13,573 nt of DNA from Spirochaetales bacterium (GTDB lineage: Bacteria > Spirochaetota > Spirochaetia > DSM-27196 > PWMO01). Every line of letters starts with the position of its first letter. The stretch's first letter is position 1. The stretch covers positions 1 to 13,573 of the forward strand of contig SKLB01000047.1 of the NCBI GenBank assembly GCA_007123465.1, read 5' to 3'. The translations under genes were made by a program, and so were the position numbers. The notes below the pieces were generated by a model, which was not told where the DNA came from, did no database searches, and saw only the letters and a program-made list of their open reading frames with translations. Positions 6,593-13,573 of this stretch are shown in pieces.

Positions 6593-7240
6593 ATGAGCAC
6601 CGTCAAACTGGCAAGTCAACCAACTATCAAACGGCTCCCGTCTTATCTGCACGTAATCGAGAACGCCCAGAAAGACGGCAAGGAGTTTATCTCCGGAACC
6701 GTGATTGCCGATGAGCTCGGCCTCGAACCGATCCAGGTTCGCAAGGATCTGGCGGTAACCGGTATCGTCGGCAAACCGAGGATAGGATTTCCGGTCAACA
6801 AGCTTATCAAAGCGATTTACGCCTTTCTGAGCTGGGACCGGGACCACAAGGCAATCGTAGTTGGTGCCGGGAATCTGGGTACCGCGCTGATGGGCTATCC
6901 TGAGTTCAACCGCCGCGGTATGCGCATTGTTGCAGCTTTTGACATGGACAAGCGCAAGGTCGGCCGACGCATCCACGATACCGAAGTCTTCGCGCTGGGC
7001 CAGATGACCGAAAAACTGAAAGGCCTCGACGTTCAGATTGCAATACTTACCGTGCCCTCCGACCACGCACAGGCAGTTGCGGAGCTGCTGGTCAAGTCGG
7101 GCATCCGCGCAATCTGGAATTTCACTAATGTTAAACTACGCGTTCCCGAACACGTTACGGTGCAAAAAGAGGACCTCTCCTCAGGCTACGCCGTGCTATC
7201 GGTCAAGATGACAATGCCGGCGCTATCAGCAAAAAAATGA
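6593..7240 (+). CDS. rex: Redox-sensing transcriptional repressor Rex
   Basis: Rex senses the NADH/NAD+ ratio and releases DNA when NADH is high, controlling fermentation, respiration and NAD metabolism genes. The 215 aa length is typical. The winged-helix domain covers about residues 10-80 and contains RLPSYLHVI (14-22) and the recognition stretch QVRKDLAVTGIVG (48-60). The Rossmann domain begins at about residue 86 with the NAD-binding loop GAGNLG (91-96), followed by VAAFDMD (113-119), AILTVPSDHAQAVAELL (150-166) and AIWNFTNVKLRVP (173-185), all in the usual Rex order. It leads a plus-strand group with rlmK (10 bp gap) and a lipoprotein. The gene ends in a run of seven A directly before TGA. 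Targets cannot be read from this window except possibly its own leader repeat. Confidence 0.96.
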   Translation: MSTVKLASQPTIKRLPSYLHVIENAQKDGKEFISGTVIADELGLEPIQVRKDLAVTGIVGKPRIGFPVNKLIKAIYAFLSWDRDHKAIVVGAGNLGTALMGYPEFNRRGMRIVAAFDMDKRKVGRRIHDTEVFALGQMTEKLKGLDVQIAILTVPSDHAQAVAELLVKSGIRAIWNFTNVKLRVPEHVTVQKEDLSSGYAVLSVKMTMPALSAKK

Positions 7241-7250
7241 CAGTTGGCGC

Positions 7251-8222
7251 ATGACATCAGTCCACAGCGACAGAATAAGCTATCACAGCGAGTTACTCGC
7301 AAACCGCCTCGCTAAACGCAAGAAACACCTGCACAAGTGGGCGCGTAGGAATAACATCACTTGTTACCGCCTGTACGACCGTGATATCCCCGAGATTCCA
7401 ATCTGCGTTGACCTCTACGAGCACTATCTGCACGTCAACGAGTATCCCGGCCCCAAGGAGCTCGACGCTCCCGACGCGGACGCCTGGAGCGAGGCGATGA
7501 TTGAGATAGCCGCGCGTACCATGGGAATCAATCGCAACCGCGTCTACTGGAAGCGGCGACAGAAGGGAAAGGAGCAATATGAGAAAGTTGATACCTCAGG
7601 CGAGCTGCTGCCGGTTCACGAAGGCGGCTATACCTTCCTGGTCAACCTGTCGGACTACGTAGACACCGGACTCTTCCTCGACCACCGTGATACGCGTTCG
7701 ATTGTGGGTTCACTGTGTAACAACGCGCGCGTCCTGAACCTCTTCTCCTATACCGGCTCGTTCACTGTCTATGCCGCCGGTGGCGGTGCGTCCAGCACTA
7801 CATCGGTTGATCTCTCAAACACCTATAACGATTGGGCACAGCACAACCTCCGCATCAATGGTCTGCAGAGTTCCAGACACCGGTTCATCCGTCAGGACGT
7901 TGTACGCTTCCTCGATGACGCCGGCAGTCACACCGAACGCTACGATATCATTGTGCTGGACCCGCCGACCTTTTCCAACAGCAAAAAAATGGACGGCGTT
8001 TTCGATATACAGCGCGATCACCCGCGTCTGGTCACCCAATGCGCTGAGCTTCTCAGCAGTGGTGGAATACTGTTCTTCTCAACAAACTTTCGCGGCTTCA
8101 AATGGAGCGTGGCCCAGCTGCCGCAGCTGCAGTTCCAGGATATAACCTCGGATACCATTGGCGAAGACTTCGGCAAGAAGAAACCCCACCGCGTCTGGAT
8201 GGTTCGACGGCTGCGCAGCTGA
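7251..8222 (+). CDS. rlmK: RlmK-type 23S rRNA (guanine-N7) methyltransferase, stand-alone
   Basis: The 323 aa correspond to the C-terminal half of E. coli RlmL (RlmKL), which makes m7G2069 in 23S rRNA from S-adenosylmethionine. Seen here are ANRLAKRKKHLHKWARR (17-33), CYRLYDRDIPE (38-48), RQKGKEQYEK (103-112), TGLFLDHRDTR (139-149), the SAM-binding LNLFSYTGS (162-170), SVDLSNTY (185-192) and the catalytic-region motif LDPPTFSNSK (236-245). All match the RlmK order. The THUMP and RlmL (m2G2445) half is absent; many bacteria encode it separately or lack it. The ATG lies 10 bp after rex stop with only a weak ribosome site, which suggests co-transcription and perhaps translational coupling. The assignment to RlmK rather than RlmI rests on the NSK and RQKGK regions. 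Confidence 0.9.
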   Translation: MTSVHSDRISYHSELLANRLAKRKKHLHKWARRNNITCYRLYDRDIPEIPICVDLYEHYLHVNEYPGPKELDAPDADAWSEAMIEIAARTMGINRNRVYWKRRQKGKEQYEKVDTSGELLPVHEGGYTFLVNLSDYVDTGLFLDHRDTRSIVGSLCNNARVLNLFSYTGSFTVYAAGGGASSTTSVDLSNTYNDWAQHNLRINGLQSSRHRFIRQDVVRFLDDAGSHTERYDIIVLDPPTFSNSKKMDGVFDIQRDHPRLVTQCAELLSSGGILFFSTNFRGFKWSVAQLPQLQFQDITSDTIGEDFGKKKPHRVWMVRRLRS

Positions 8223-8242
8223 CTGCCCCGATGGAGACATAG

Positions 8243-8866
8243 ATGCCGACACACACGAAAGCACCCCAAACGATACACAAGACCAGGCGCGTAGCTATTG
8301 GGCGCATCGCGCTGAGAGCCGCCTTGCTGCTTGCGGTTGTTCTGAGTGGCTGCAGCCTGCTGCAGCCACGGCCCGAGGAAACAGCGCGCCAACCGCTGGA
8401 GCAGGAGCTGCCGCAGGCCGAAGCCGAGCCGGCTGCCGTGGCCGAGGATCCCGGCCGGGCAGACGCCGCCGCAGTTCTCTCGGGGCTGCCCCAACGCCAA
8501 CTGGCTTTCATGCTCGAATTCCAGCAGCGCGTGGAAGCCGGAGACTGGCAGTGGGTGCTCGAGCACGCCGAAGAAAACCACTATCATGAACTGGTGGTCC
8601 GTACCGGCATGGACGAGGAGAGCTATCTGGCATTTCTGCTGCGGATAGGAGAGTCCTTCGACAGGCGCATCCGCCGTGATGACACCGAACCGGGCTATTT
8701 CTCGCCCTATGACACGGTGACGGTAGTCTATACCGACTACCGCCGCGAACACGTCACAACAATTGTCGAAGGTCTGTTCTACAATCAGCAGCAGCGCTCG
8801 ATCGACTTTACCGTGAACCTGCTCGGTGACCTGATTGAGATGCGTTTGACCGGCGCCTACTACTGA
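8243..8866 (+). CDS. Lipoprotein of unknown function
   Basis: The 207-aa product begins with a basic n-region and a hydrophobic stretch ending in lipobox LSGC, so Cys37 is probably lipidated and the mature protein anchored in a membrane. A Pro/Glu/Ala-rich linker (about 40-75) precedes a folded domain (about 80-207) that I do not recognise. It has a helical first half (FMLEFQQRVEAGDWQWVLEH) and a beta-rich second half rich in Tyr and Thr. GGAG at 8233-8236 lies 6 nt before the ATG, and the gene starts 20 bp after rlmK, so it probably belongs to the rex transcript. Its last 7 bp overlap the end of tyrS on the other strand. The N-terminal n-region is long; no internal ATG gives a shorter start before the lipobox. 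Confidence 0.8.
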   Translation: MPTHTKAPQTIHKTRRVAIGRIALRAALLLAVVLSGCSLLQPRPEETARQPLEQELPQAEAEPAAVAEDPGRADAAAVLSGLPQRQLAFMLEFQQRVEAGDWQWVLEHAEENHYHELVVRTGMDEESYLAFLLRIGESFDRRIRRDDTEPGYFSPYDTVTVVYTDYRREHVTTIVEGLFYNQQQRSIDFTVNLLGDLIEMRLTGAYY

Positions 8867-10101
8867 CCGCGGTTGAGCCTGACACGAAAATAGCGTTTTT
8901 TGCCGGCCCGCAGCAACGCTTCATCCTGGCTGAACCAGTTCAGGCTGACCGGCTCTTCGATACCTTCCACTACGCGGTCATTCACCCGTGCACCTTTCTG
9001 GGCCACCAGCCGTCGCGCTTCGGCTTTCGATGAGCACAGCTCGGTCATACTGAACAGATCGACTACCGTCATACCGGCCTCAACTGCGGAGGCCGCTACG
9101 CTTACTTCGGGTATCGCCGAGCGGTCGGCGGTCTCAGCGCCACCAAAGGCGGCCCGCGCGGCCTGCAGTGCCTTCTCGGCCTCATCAGCGCCGTGGATCA
9201 TGCGCGTGAGCTCGAGCGCCAGCCGTTCCTTGGCCTGGTTGATCTGCTGGCCCTGCTGATTGCCGAGCGTCTCCACCTCGGCTGCGTCAAGAAAGGTATA
9301 GAGGTAGAGAAATTTCTTGACATCGGCATCGGGAACGTTGCGCCAGTACTGGAAGAACTCGTAAGGAGAGACCATAGCCGCATCGAGAAACAGCGCGCCC
9401 TGCTCGGTCTTGCCCATCTTCTGGCCGTCTGCGCGCGTAACCAGTGGAAATGTCAGGCCGTGTGCATCCACACCGTGCATGCGCCGGATCAGGTCGGCGC
9501 CCGCCACAATGTTACCCCACTGATCGTCACCGCCGATCTGTAACGTGCAGCCGTACTGGCGGTTCAGCACCACAAAATCATACGACTGCAGCAGCTGATA
9601 GTTGAACTCGATGAAAGACAACCCGGTCTCGAGGCGTTTCTTGTAGGTCTCAAACGACAGCATCCGATTGACCGAGAAATGGCGTCCAATATCGCGCAGG
9701 AAATCGATATACTTCACGTCAACGAGCCAGTCGGCGTTATTGACTACCGTGGCGCTGACATTGTGCAGACCCAGGAAGTGCTCAATCTGGCGCTGAATAG
9801 CGGCGGCATTGCGATCGATGTCTTCCACACTGAGCATCTTGCGCATCTCGATCTTACCCGAGGGATCACCGATGCGAGCGGTACCCCCGCCGATCAGCGC
9901 AATCGGTTTGTGCCCCGCGCGCGCCAGGTGGACCATGGCGAACAGCGGCACCAGGTGTCCGGCGTGCAGGCTCGGACCGGTAGGGTCGAGCCCTACGTAG
10001 AACGTTACCGCTTGCTGATCCATTGCCGCCTGCAGCGCTTCGCGATCGCTGCACTGCTGATAGAAGCCGCGTTGTTCGAGTAGCGCCAGGGCCCGACTCA
10101 C
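8860..10101 (-). CDS. tyrS: Tyrosyl-tRNA synthetase
   Basis: This class I synthetase charges tRNA-Tyr in the cytoplasm. The 413 aa length fits bacterial TyrRS. Key motifs are FYVGLDPTGPSLHAGH (34-49, with the HIGH-equivalent HAGH at 46-49), the tyrosine-pocket region IEFNYQLLQSYDF (164-176), QIGGDDQWGN (188-197) and KMGKT (228-232) for KMSKS. A C-terminal S4-like RNA-binding domain covers about 345-405. The start is GTG at 10101, which overlaps the glyS TGA in the 4-bp string GTGA. AGAGGG at 10109-10114, 7 nt upstream, supports this start. It is the last gene of the gltX-glyS-tyrS operon and runs 7 bp into the convergent lipoprotein gene. No terminator was seen after it. Confidence 0.97.
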   Translation of the reverse strand: MSRALALLEQRGFYQQCSDREALQAAMDQQAVTFYVGLDPTGPSLHAGHLVPLFAMVHLARAGHKPIALIGGGTARIGDPSGKIEMRKMLSVEDIDRNAAAIQRQIEHFLGLHNVSATVVNNADWLVDVKYIDFLRDIGRHFSVNRMLSFETYKKRLETGLSFIEFNYQLLQSYDFVVLNRQYGCTLQIGGDDQWGNIVAGADLIRRMHGVDAHGLTFPLVTRADGQKMGKTEQGALFLDAAMVSPYEFFQYWRNVPDADVKKFLYLYTFLDAAEVETLGNQQGQQINQAKERLALELTRMIHGADEAEKALQAARAAFGGAETADRSAIPEVSVAASAVEAGMTVVDLFSMTELCSSKAEARRLVAQKGARVNDRVVEGIEEPVSLNWFSQDEALLRAGKKRYFRVRLNRGQ

Positions 10102-11450
10102 GCACCGACCCTCTTGTATTCCTTGATGGCCTGTCTGATACGCGAGCTGAGCTCGGCTATCGGAATACGCACCTGTTCCATGGAATCGCGGAAGCGCAGG
10201 GTGACGCTGTTGTCCTCTTTGGTTTCGTAATCAATGGTGACACAAAACGGGGTTCCGATTTCGTCCTGACGGCGGTAGCGGCGCCCGATGGCTCCTCCCT
10301 GATCGTAGAATGCAGCAAAATCCTGGCGCAGCTCACGCTCGATGTTGCGCGCCAATTCGGCCAATCCGTCTTTCTTGACCAGCGGAAAGACCCCCACGGT
10401 GATCGGCGCCAACTCGGGGTGAAAGCGCAGCACGGTGCGAACATCGCCCTCGGCAATCGTCTCTTCCTCCCAGGCGTCCGACAGAACCATCAGTACGCTG
10501 CGCGTCAAGCCGGCCGAAGTCTCTATGATGTACGGCAGGTAACGCTCCCCGGTGGAGTCTTCGAGGTAGCTAAGATCTTTGCCCGAGTACTCGGAGTGGC
10601 GCCGAAGATCAAAATCGGTGCGGTTGTGAATGCCTTCAAGCTCCTGCCAGCCGAATGGAAACAGAAACTGGATGTCGAACGCGTCCTTGGCGTAATGCGC
10701 CAGCTCATCGGGGCCGTGCTGCTGGAAGCGCATCCGGTCCATGTTGATACCCATCCGGCGGTAGGACTCGATACGCTGCTCTTTCCAGTATTCAAACCAC
10801 TTCTCATCCTCGCTTGGATGAACAAAAAACTGCATCTCCATCTGTTCAAACTCGCAGGTGCGAAAGATGAAATTCTTGGTGACTATCTCGTTCCTGAACG
10901 CTTTGCCAACCTGTGCGATGCCAAACGGAATGCGTACGCGCGACGTTTGCACTACGTTCTTGTAGTTTACGTAGATTCCCTGTGCGGTCTCAGGGCGTAG
11001 ATAGACAACCGAACTGGACTCCTGGACCGGACCCAGGTGGGTCTTGAACATCAGGTTGAACTCTTTGGGTTCCGAGAGCGGATTGCCGGCCGGACTGATT
11101 TTCTTTTCCCGATTCTCCTCGGGAAGATGGTCCCAGCGGAAACGCTCGTTGGTGACGGTGTCTTCTACCATGAGATCGGCAAAGCTCTCGACGTGACCGG
11201 AGGCTTCCCAGACGCGCGGATGCATCATAATGGCAGCATCGAGTCCCACGATGTCATCGTGCAGCTGGGTCATCTCGCGCCACCAGAAGCGCTGAATTCG
11301 GTTCTTCAATTCGACGCCCAGTGGGCCGTAATCCCATGCCGAGGCCAGACCGCCGTAAATGTCCGAAGACCCAAACACAAATCCGCGCCGTTTGCACAGC
11401 GATACGATGCTGTCCATGGTCTGAGGATTGACTGTTGCTTGCTCACTCAT
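10098..11450 (-). CDS. glyS: Glycyl-tRNA synthetase, single-chain (alpha2) type
   Basis: This class II synthetase charges tRNA-Gly as a homodimer. It resembles the Borrelia enzyme closely. In 450-aa numbering, the N-terminal IYGGLASAWDYGPLG (32-46), RPETAQGIY (152-160), motif 2 around GKAFRNE (182-188) and motif 3 ETSAGLTR (310-317) are clear, and the anticodon-binding domain covers about 350-445, including YRRQDEIGTPF. The CxxC pairs that form a zinc ribbon between about residues 95 and 130 in many alpha2 enzymes are missing; that segment has no Cys. A GTG at 11459 also opens the frame, but AAGGTGG at 11456-11462 lies 5 nt before the ATG at 11450, so I chose the ATG. It overlaps gltX by 8 bp and tyrS by 4 bp. 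Confidence 0.96.
   Translation of the reverse strand: MSEQATVNPQTMDSIVSLCKRRGFVFGSSDIYGGLASAWDYGPLGVELKNRIQRFWWREMTQLHDDIVGLDAAIMMHPRVWEASGHVESFADLMVEDTVTNERFRWDHLPEENREKKISPAGNPLSEPKEFNLMFKTHLGPVQESSSVVYLRPETAQGIYVNYKNVVQTSRVRIPFGIAQVGKAFRNEIVTKNFIFRTCEFEQMEMQFFVHPSEDEKWFEYWKEQRIESYRRMGINMDRMRFQQHGPDELAHYAKDAFDIQFLFPFGWQELEGIHNRTDFDLRRHSEYSGKDLSYLEDSTGERYLPYIIETSAGLTRSVLMVLSDAWEEETIAEGDVRTVLRFHPELAPITVGVFPLVKKDGLAELARNIERELRQDFAAFYDQGGAIGRRYRRQDEIGTPFCVTIDYETKEDNSVTLRFRDSMEQVRIPIAELSSRIRQAIKEYKRVGA
10109..10114 (-). promoter_or_regulatory. Ribosome binding site of tyrS inside glyS
   Basis: AGAGGG on the minus strand lies 7 nt before the GTG start of tyrS, within the last glyS codons. It supports the GTG as the tyrS start. 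Confidence 0.6.
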
Positions 11451-12918
11451 CTGTTCCACCTTTTGACTGCAATAGCTGCAGGACTTTGTCTATTCTCTGC
11501 TTCACGCGCGCCTCACCGATCAACCGCATCGAACCGAGCAGTGGCGGAGATACCCGAGACCCGGTAACCGCAATACGCAGCGGCATCATCAGGCTACCGA
11601 GTTTCACCCCGAGTTCCTCGGCTTTGCTGCGCAGCAGCCCTTCGTTTTCTTCATCGGAGCGCGCTTCAAAACCCGTTATAACGCTACGCCCCGCCTGCAA
11701 CATCCTGGCTGTGGATTCAGCATCCATCTTGCCGGGAATCAGGTCCTCAGGGTTGTACTGCAGCTCGTCGGTATAGAGAAAGCGCACCAGTTCGGGCGCC
11801 TCGCTGAGATACTTCATCCGCTCACGAATCAGCGGCAGCGCCGCGCGCAGAATCTGACGCTCCTGGTCGGACATCGGGTTCGAAACCACGCCGGCCTCCA
11901 CCAGGATCGGGATCATCAGCGCTTGCAGCTCTTCATCGCTCTTGCCGCGGATGTAGACCCCATTGAACCATTCCAGCTTGCGGTAGTCGAAAACCGCCGG
12001 CGCCTTGTTGATCCTGGCCACATCGAAGAGCTTTTCCAGCTCGTCGGTAGTGAAGAACTCGCGCTTGTCATCGTACGCCCAACCCAGCAGCGTAACGTAG
12101 TTGATCAGCGCCTCCGGCAGGTAGCCCTGCGTGCGAAACTCAATCACGCTGGTGGATCCGTGACGTTTGGAGAGCTTCTGACCGTCCTTGCCCATCACCA
12201 TCGGCAGATGACAGAACTGCGGCGGCGACCAGCCGAGTGCGTGATAGAGCTGTACGTGCAGCGGTGCCGAAGAGAGCCACTCCTGGGCACGCAGAATATG
12301 GCTGATCTGCATCTGGTGATCGTCGATAACGTTGGCAAGATGATAGGTTGGAAACCCATCGGACTTGAGCAGAACCGGATCGGGGGTGATATCCTTGTTC
12401 TTTTTCTTGACGCGGCCCAGGATCAGGTCCTCGAAGACCGTCTCACCCTCGAGCGGGCCTTTGAACCGCACTACCGGCACAATTCCACGGGCCTTGTAAT
12501 CGGCGATCTGCTGCGCGGTGTAGTTGCGCCCGCGCCGATCGTAGCCACTGCCTTTCTCACCTTGAGCCTCGCGCATTGCCTGCAGTTCTTCGGGCGTATC
12601 GTAGGCCCAATAGGCCATATCCTGCTCGATCAGCTGCTCGGCGAAATCACGGTATAGCTGCAGACGTTCAGATTGAAAATAGGGACCGTACGCTCCTCCG
12701 ACGTCGGGACCTTCGTCCCAGTGTATCCCGAGCCACTCAAAGGTGTCGTAGATGTCCTGCAACGCGGCCTCATTGTAGCGCTCGCGATCGGTATCTTCGA
12801 TGCGCAGAATGAAGCTTCCGCCCTGAGATCGGGAGAAGAAGTAGTTGAAGAGCGCGGTCCGCACGCCCCCTATGTGCTGCAGCCCCGTCGGTGACGGTGC
12901 GTAACGTACTCGTACCAT
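11443..12918 (-). CDS. gltX: Glutamyl-tRNA synthetase
   Basis: This class I synthetase charges tRNA-Glu (and in many spirochaetes probably also mischarges tRNA-Gln for GatCAB, which cannot be decided here). The 491 aa length is normal. Motifs are RYAPSPTGLQHIGGVRTALF (5-24, with HIGG at 15-18), RIEDTDRER (39-47), the YFQSERLQLY region (80-89), YHLANVIDDH (192-201) and KLSKRHG (248-254) for KMSKS. The C-terminal helical anticodon-binding domain covers about 330-485. The zinc-binding Cys residues of the E. coli enzyme are absent (AYWAYDTPEEL at 102-112), as in many bacterial GluRS. It is the first gene of the gltX-glyS-tyrS operon, about 50 nt downstream of a strong promoter. Its stop lies 8 bp inside glyS. 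Confidence 0.97.
   Translation of the reverse strand: MVRVRYAPSPTGLQHIGGVRTALFNYFFSRSQGGSFILRIEDTDRERYNEAALQDIYDTFEWLGIHWDEGPDVGGAYGPYFQSERLQLYRDFAEQLIEQDMAYWAYDTPEELQAMREAQGEKGSGYDRRGRNYTAQQIADYKARGIVPVVRFKGPLEGETVFEDLILGRVKKKNKDITPDPVLLKSDGFPTYHLANVIDDHQMQISHILRAQEWLSSAPLHVQLYHALGWSPPQFCHLPMVMGKDGQKLSKRHGSTSVIEFRTQGYLPEALINYVTLLGWAYDDKREFFTTDELEKLFDVARINKAPAVFDYRKLEWFNGVYIRGKSDEELQALMIPILVEAGVVSNPMSDQERQILRAALPLIRERMKYLSEAPELVRFLYTDELQYNPEDLIPGKMDAESTARMLQAGRSVITGFEARSDEENEGLLRSKAEELGVKLGSLMMPLRIAVTGSRVSPPLLGSMRLIGEARVKQRIDKVLQLLQSKGGTDE
11456..11462 (-). promoter_or_regulatory. Ribosome binding site deciding the glyS start
   Basis: AAGGTGG on the minus strand, inside the end of gltX, lies 5 nt before the ATG at 11450. 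It overlaps the alternative GTG at 11459 and so cannot serve it. Confidence 0.65.
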
Positions 12919-12973
12919 ACTATGTTCCAGTTAATCGTATTTCAACGGCGTTCCGCAGTGTTGACGTGTCCCG

Positions 12974-13002
12974 ATTATAAGGATCACCCGCGCTGCGGTC
13001 AA
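12974..13002 (-). promoter_or_regulatory. Sigma-70-type promoter of gltX-glyS-tyrS
   Basis: On the minus strand TTGACC (12997-13002) and a perfect TATAAT (12974-12979) are separated by exactly 17 bp, the best promoter match in the window. Initiation near 12967 gives a leader of about 50 nt, too short for a T-box riboswitch. The -35 box lies within the loop of the inverted repeat at 12989-13013. Confidence 0.8.
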
Positions 13003-13013
13003 TCGACAGCGCG
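12989..13013 (-). repeat. Inverted repeat between alaA stop and gltX promoter
   Basis: CGCGCTG (12989-12995) and CAGCGCG (13007-13013) are exact reverse complements with an 11-nt loop that contains the gltX -35 box. The outer arm touches the alaA stop codon (13014-13016). As RNA it would form a GC-rich hairpin, but no U-run follows, so it is not a standard intrinsic terminator. It could be an mRNA 3'-end stabiliser or a protein-binding site. Confidence 0.55.
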
Positions 13014-13573
13014 TCACTGCCGGTACCATGACAGGAAGTCACGCAATCGCCCGATCGCGTCTTCGAGCTGGTCAACCGGCGGCAGAAACACCAGCCGCAG
13101 ATGATCCTTGTCCATGCAGTTGAATCCGGTTCCCTGTACCAGCAGCAGATGCTTCTCAGTCAGCAGGTCAAGCACCAGCCGTTGATCGTCCTGGGTATTG
13201 AACAACGCAGGATCGAGCCGCGGGAAGAGGTACAGCGCGCCCCTGGGCCTGACACAAGTGACCCCGGGTATATCGGTGAGCCGGCGGTACGCCAGATCGC
13301 GCTGTTCGTAGAGCCGACCGCCGGGCTTGACCAGGTCTTCGATGCTCTGATACCCGCCTAACGCAGCCTGAACCGCGAACTGCGCCGGCACGTTGCTGCA
13401 CAGACGCATGTTTGCCAGAATATCGAGGCCTTCCTTGTAGTCGGCACCGAGGGCCTTGCGTCCCGAAATTACCATCCAGCCTGCACGAAAGCCGGCCGCG
13501 CGGTACGCTTTGGAGAGGCCATTGAAGGTTATGCAGAAGATATCATCACAGATGGTAGCAAGCGAGGTGTGCT
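13014..13573 (-). CDS. alaA: Alanine aminotransferase, AlaA type (5' end outside window)
   Basis: PLP-dependent fold-type I aminotransferase that interconverts alanine and pyruvate with glutamate/2-oxoglutarate. Only the C-terminal 186 or so residues are in the window; the start lies beyond the right edge. The frame stays open from the edge, and the PLP-lysine motif FNGLSKAYRAAGFRAGW lies just inside it. Downstream, NMRLCSNVPAQFAVQAALGG, PGGRLYEQRDLAYRRL, PRGALYLFPRLD and LLVQGTGFN follow E. coli AlaA (YfbQ) almost word for word, including the C-terminal HLRLVFLPP region. The Met at 13475 is internal, not a start. It ends 95 bp before gltX in the same direction; gltX has its own promoter. Confidence 0.93.
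   Translation of the reverse strand, partial: HTSLATICDDIFCITFNGLSKAYRAAGFRAGWMVISGRKALGADYKEGLDILANMRLCSNVPAQFAVQAALGGYQSIEDLVKPGGRLYEQRDLAYRRLTDIPGVTCVRPRGALYLFPRLDPALFNTQDDQRLVLDLLTEKHLLLVQGTGFNCMDKDHLRLVFLPPVDQLEDAIGRLRDFLSWYRQ

Noticed and set aside
7983..7989. A7 run inside rlmK as a frameshift site
   Set aside because: The zero frame continues through the conserved NSKKM region to a full-length C-terminus, so slipping would only truncate the enzyme.
10023..11000. Plus-strand open frame of 325 codons
   Set aside because: It is antisense to glyS, with no recognisable domain.
11923..12657. Plus-strand open frame of 244 codons
   Set aside because: It is antisense to gltX, whose motifs are complete.
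12919..13013. T-box or attenuator before the synthetase operon
   Set aside because: The leader from the likely start site is about 50 nt, with no AG-box-like stem set and no terminator hairpin with a U-run.
1..13573. CRISPR arrays, insertion sequences, tRNA and rRNA genes
   Set aside because: No regularly spaced direct repeats, transposase motifs, terminal inverted repeats or RNA gene signatures were found while reading both strands.

Overview
The window looks like chromosomal DNA from a spirochaete, most likely a moderately GC-rich, probably free-living member of Spirochaetaceae or a related family. The best marker is the gene at 3246-4721. It encodes a P83/100-family protein with an exported N-terminal domain, a long Glu/Arg coiled coil and a beta-rich C-terminal domain, a family I know only from Borrelia, Treponema and relatives. 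The class II glycyl-tRNA synthetase also resembles the Borrelia type closely. Coding density is very high. No mobile elements, CRISPR array, tRNA or rRNA were seen, and no stretch over 300 bases lacks a gene.

Layout. A rho-independent terminator at 85-117 closes an upstream transcript. Next come, on the plus strand, a bifunctional class A penicillin-binding protein (192-2765) and a small ParB/Srx-fold protein with an amphipathic basic tail and no HTH domain (2795-3229). Converging on these from the minus strand are the P83/100 gene and, upstream of it, an exported seven-blade PQQ-like propeller protein with a helical C-terminus (4769-6478). A short divergent control region (6479-6592) separates this pair from a plus-strand group: rex (NADH-sensing repressor), a stand-alone RlmK-type 23S rRNA methyltransferase, and a lipoprotein. 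The lipoprotein gene overlaps the end of the next minus-strand operon by 7 bp. That operon is gltX-glyS-tyrS, three aminoacyl-tRNA synthetases with overlapping gene ends and starts, driven by a strong sigma-70-type promoter at 12974-13002. The right edge holds the 3' part of an alaA-type alanine aminotransferase on the minus strand.

How the genes fit together. Most of the window is housekeeping: wall synthesis, tRNA charging, rRNA modification and redox control. The lineage-specific part is the envelope set (class A PBP, P83/100, propeller/HEAT-like protein, lipoprotein) plus the ParB-like protein. The least explained items are the HTH-less ParB-like protein with a putative membrane-binding tail behind the PBP gene, the perfect 8-bp inverted repeat in the rex leader, and the gltX promoter whose -35 box lies in the loop of a hairpin touching the alaA stop codon. 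I did not find a clear multi-gene novel defence or mobile system.
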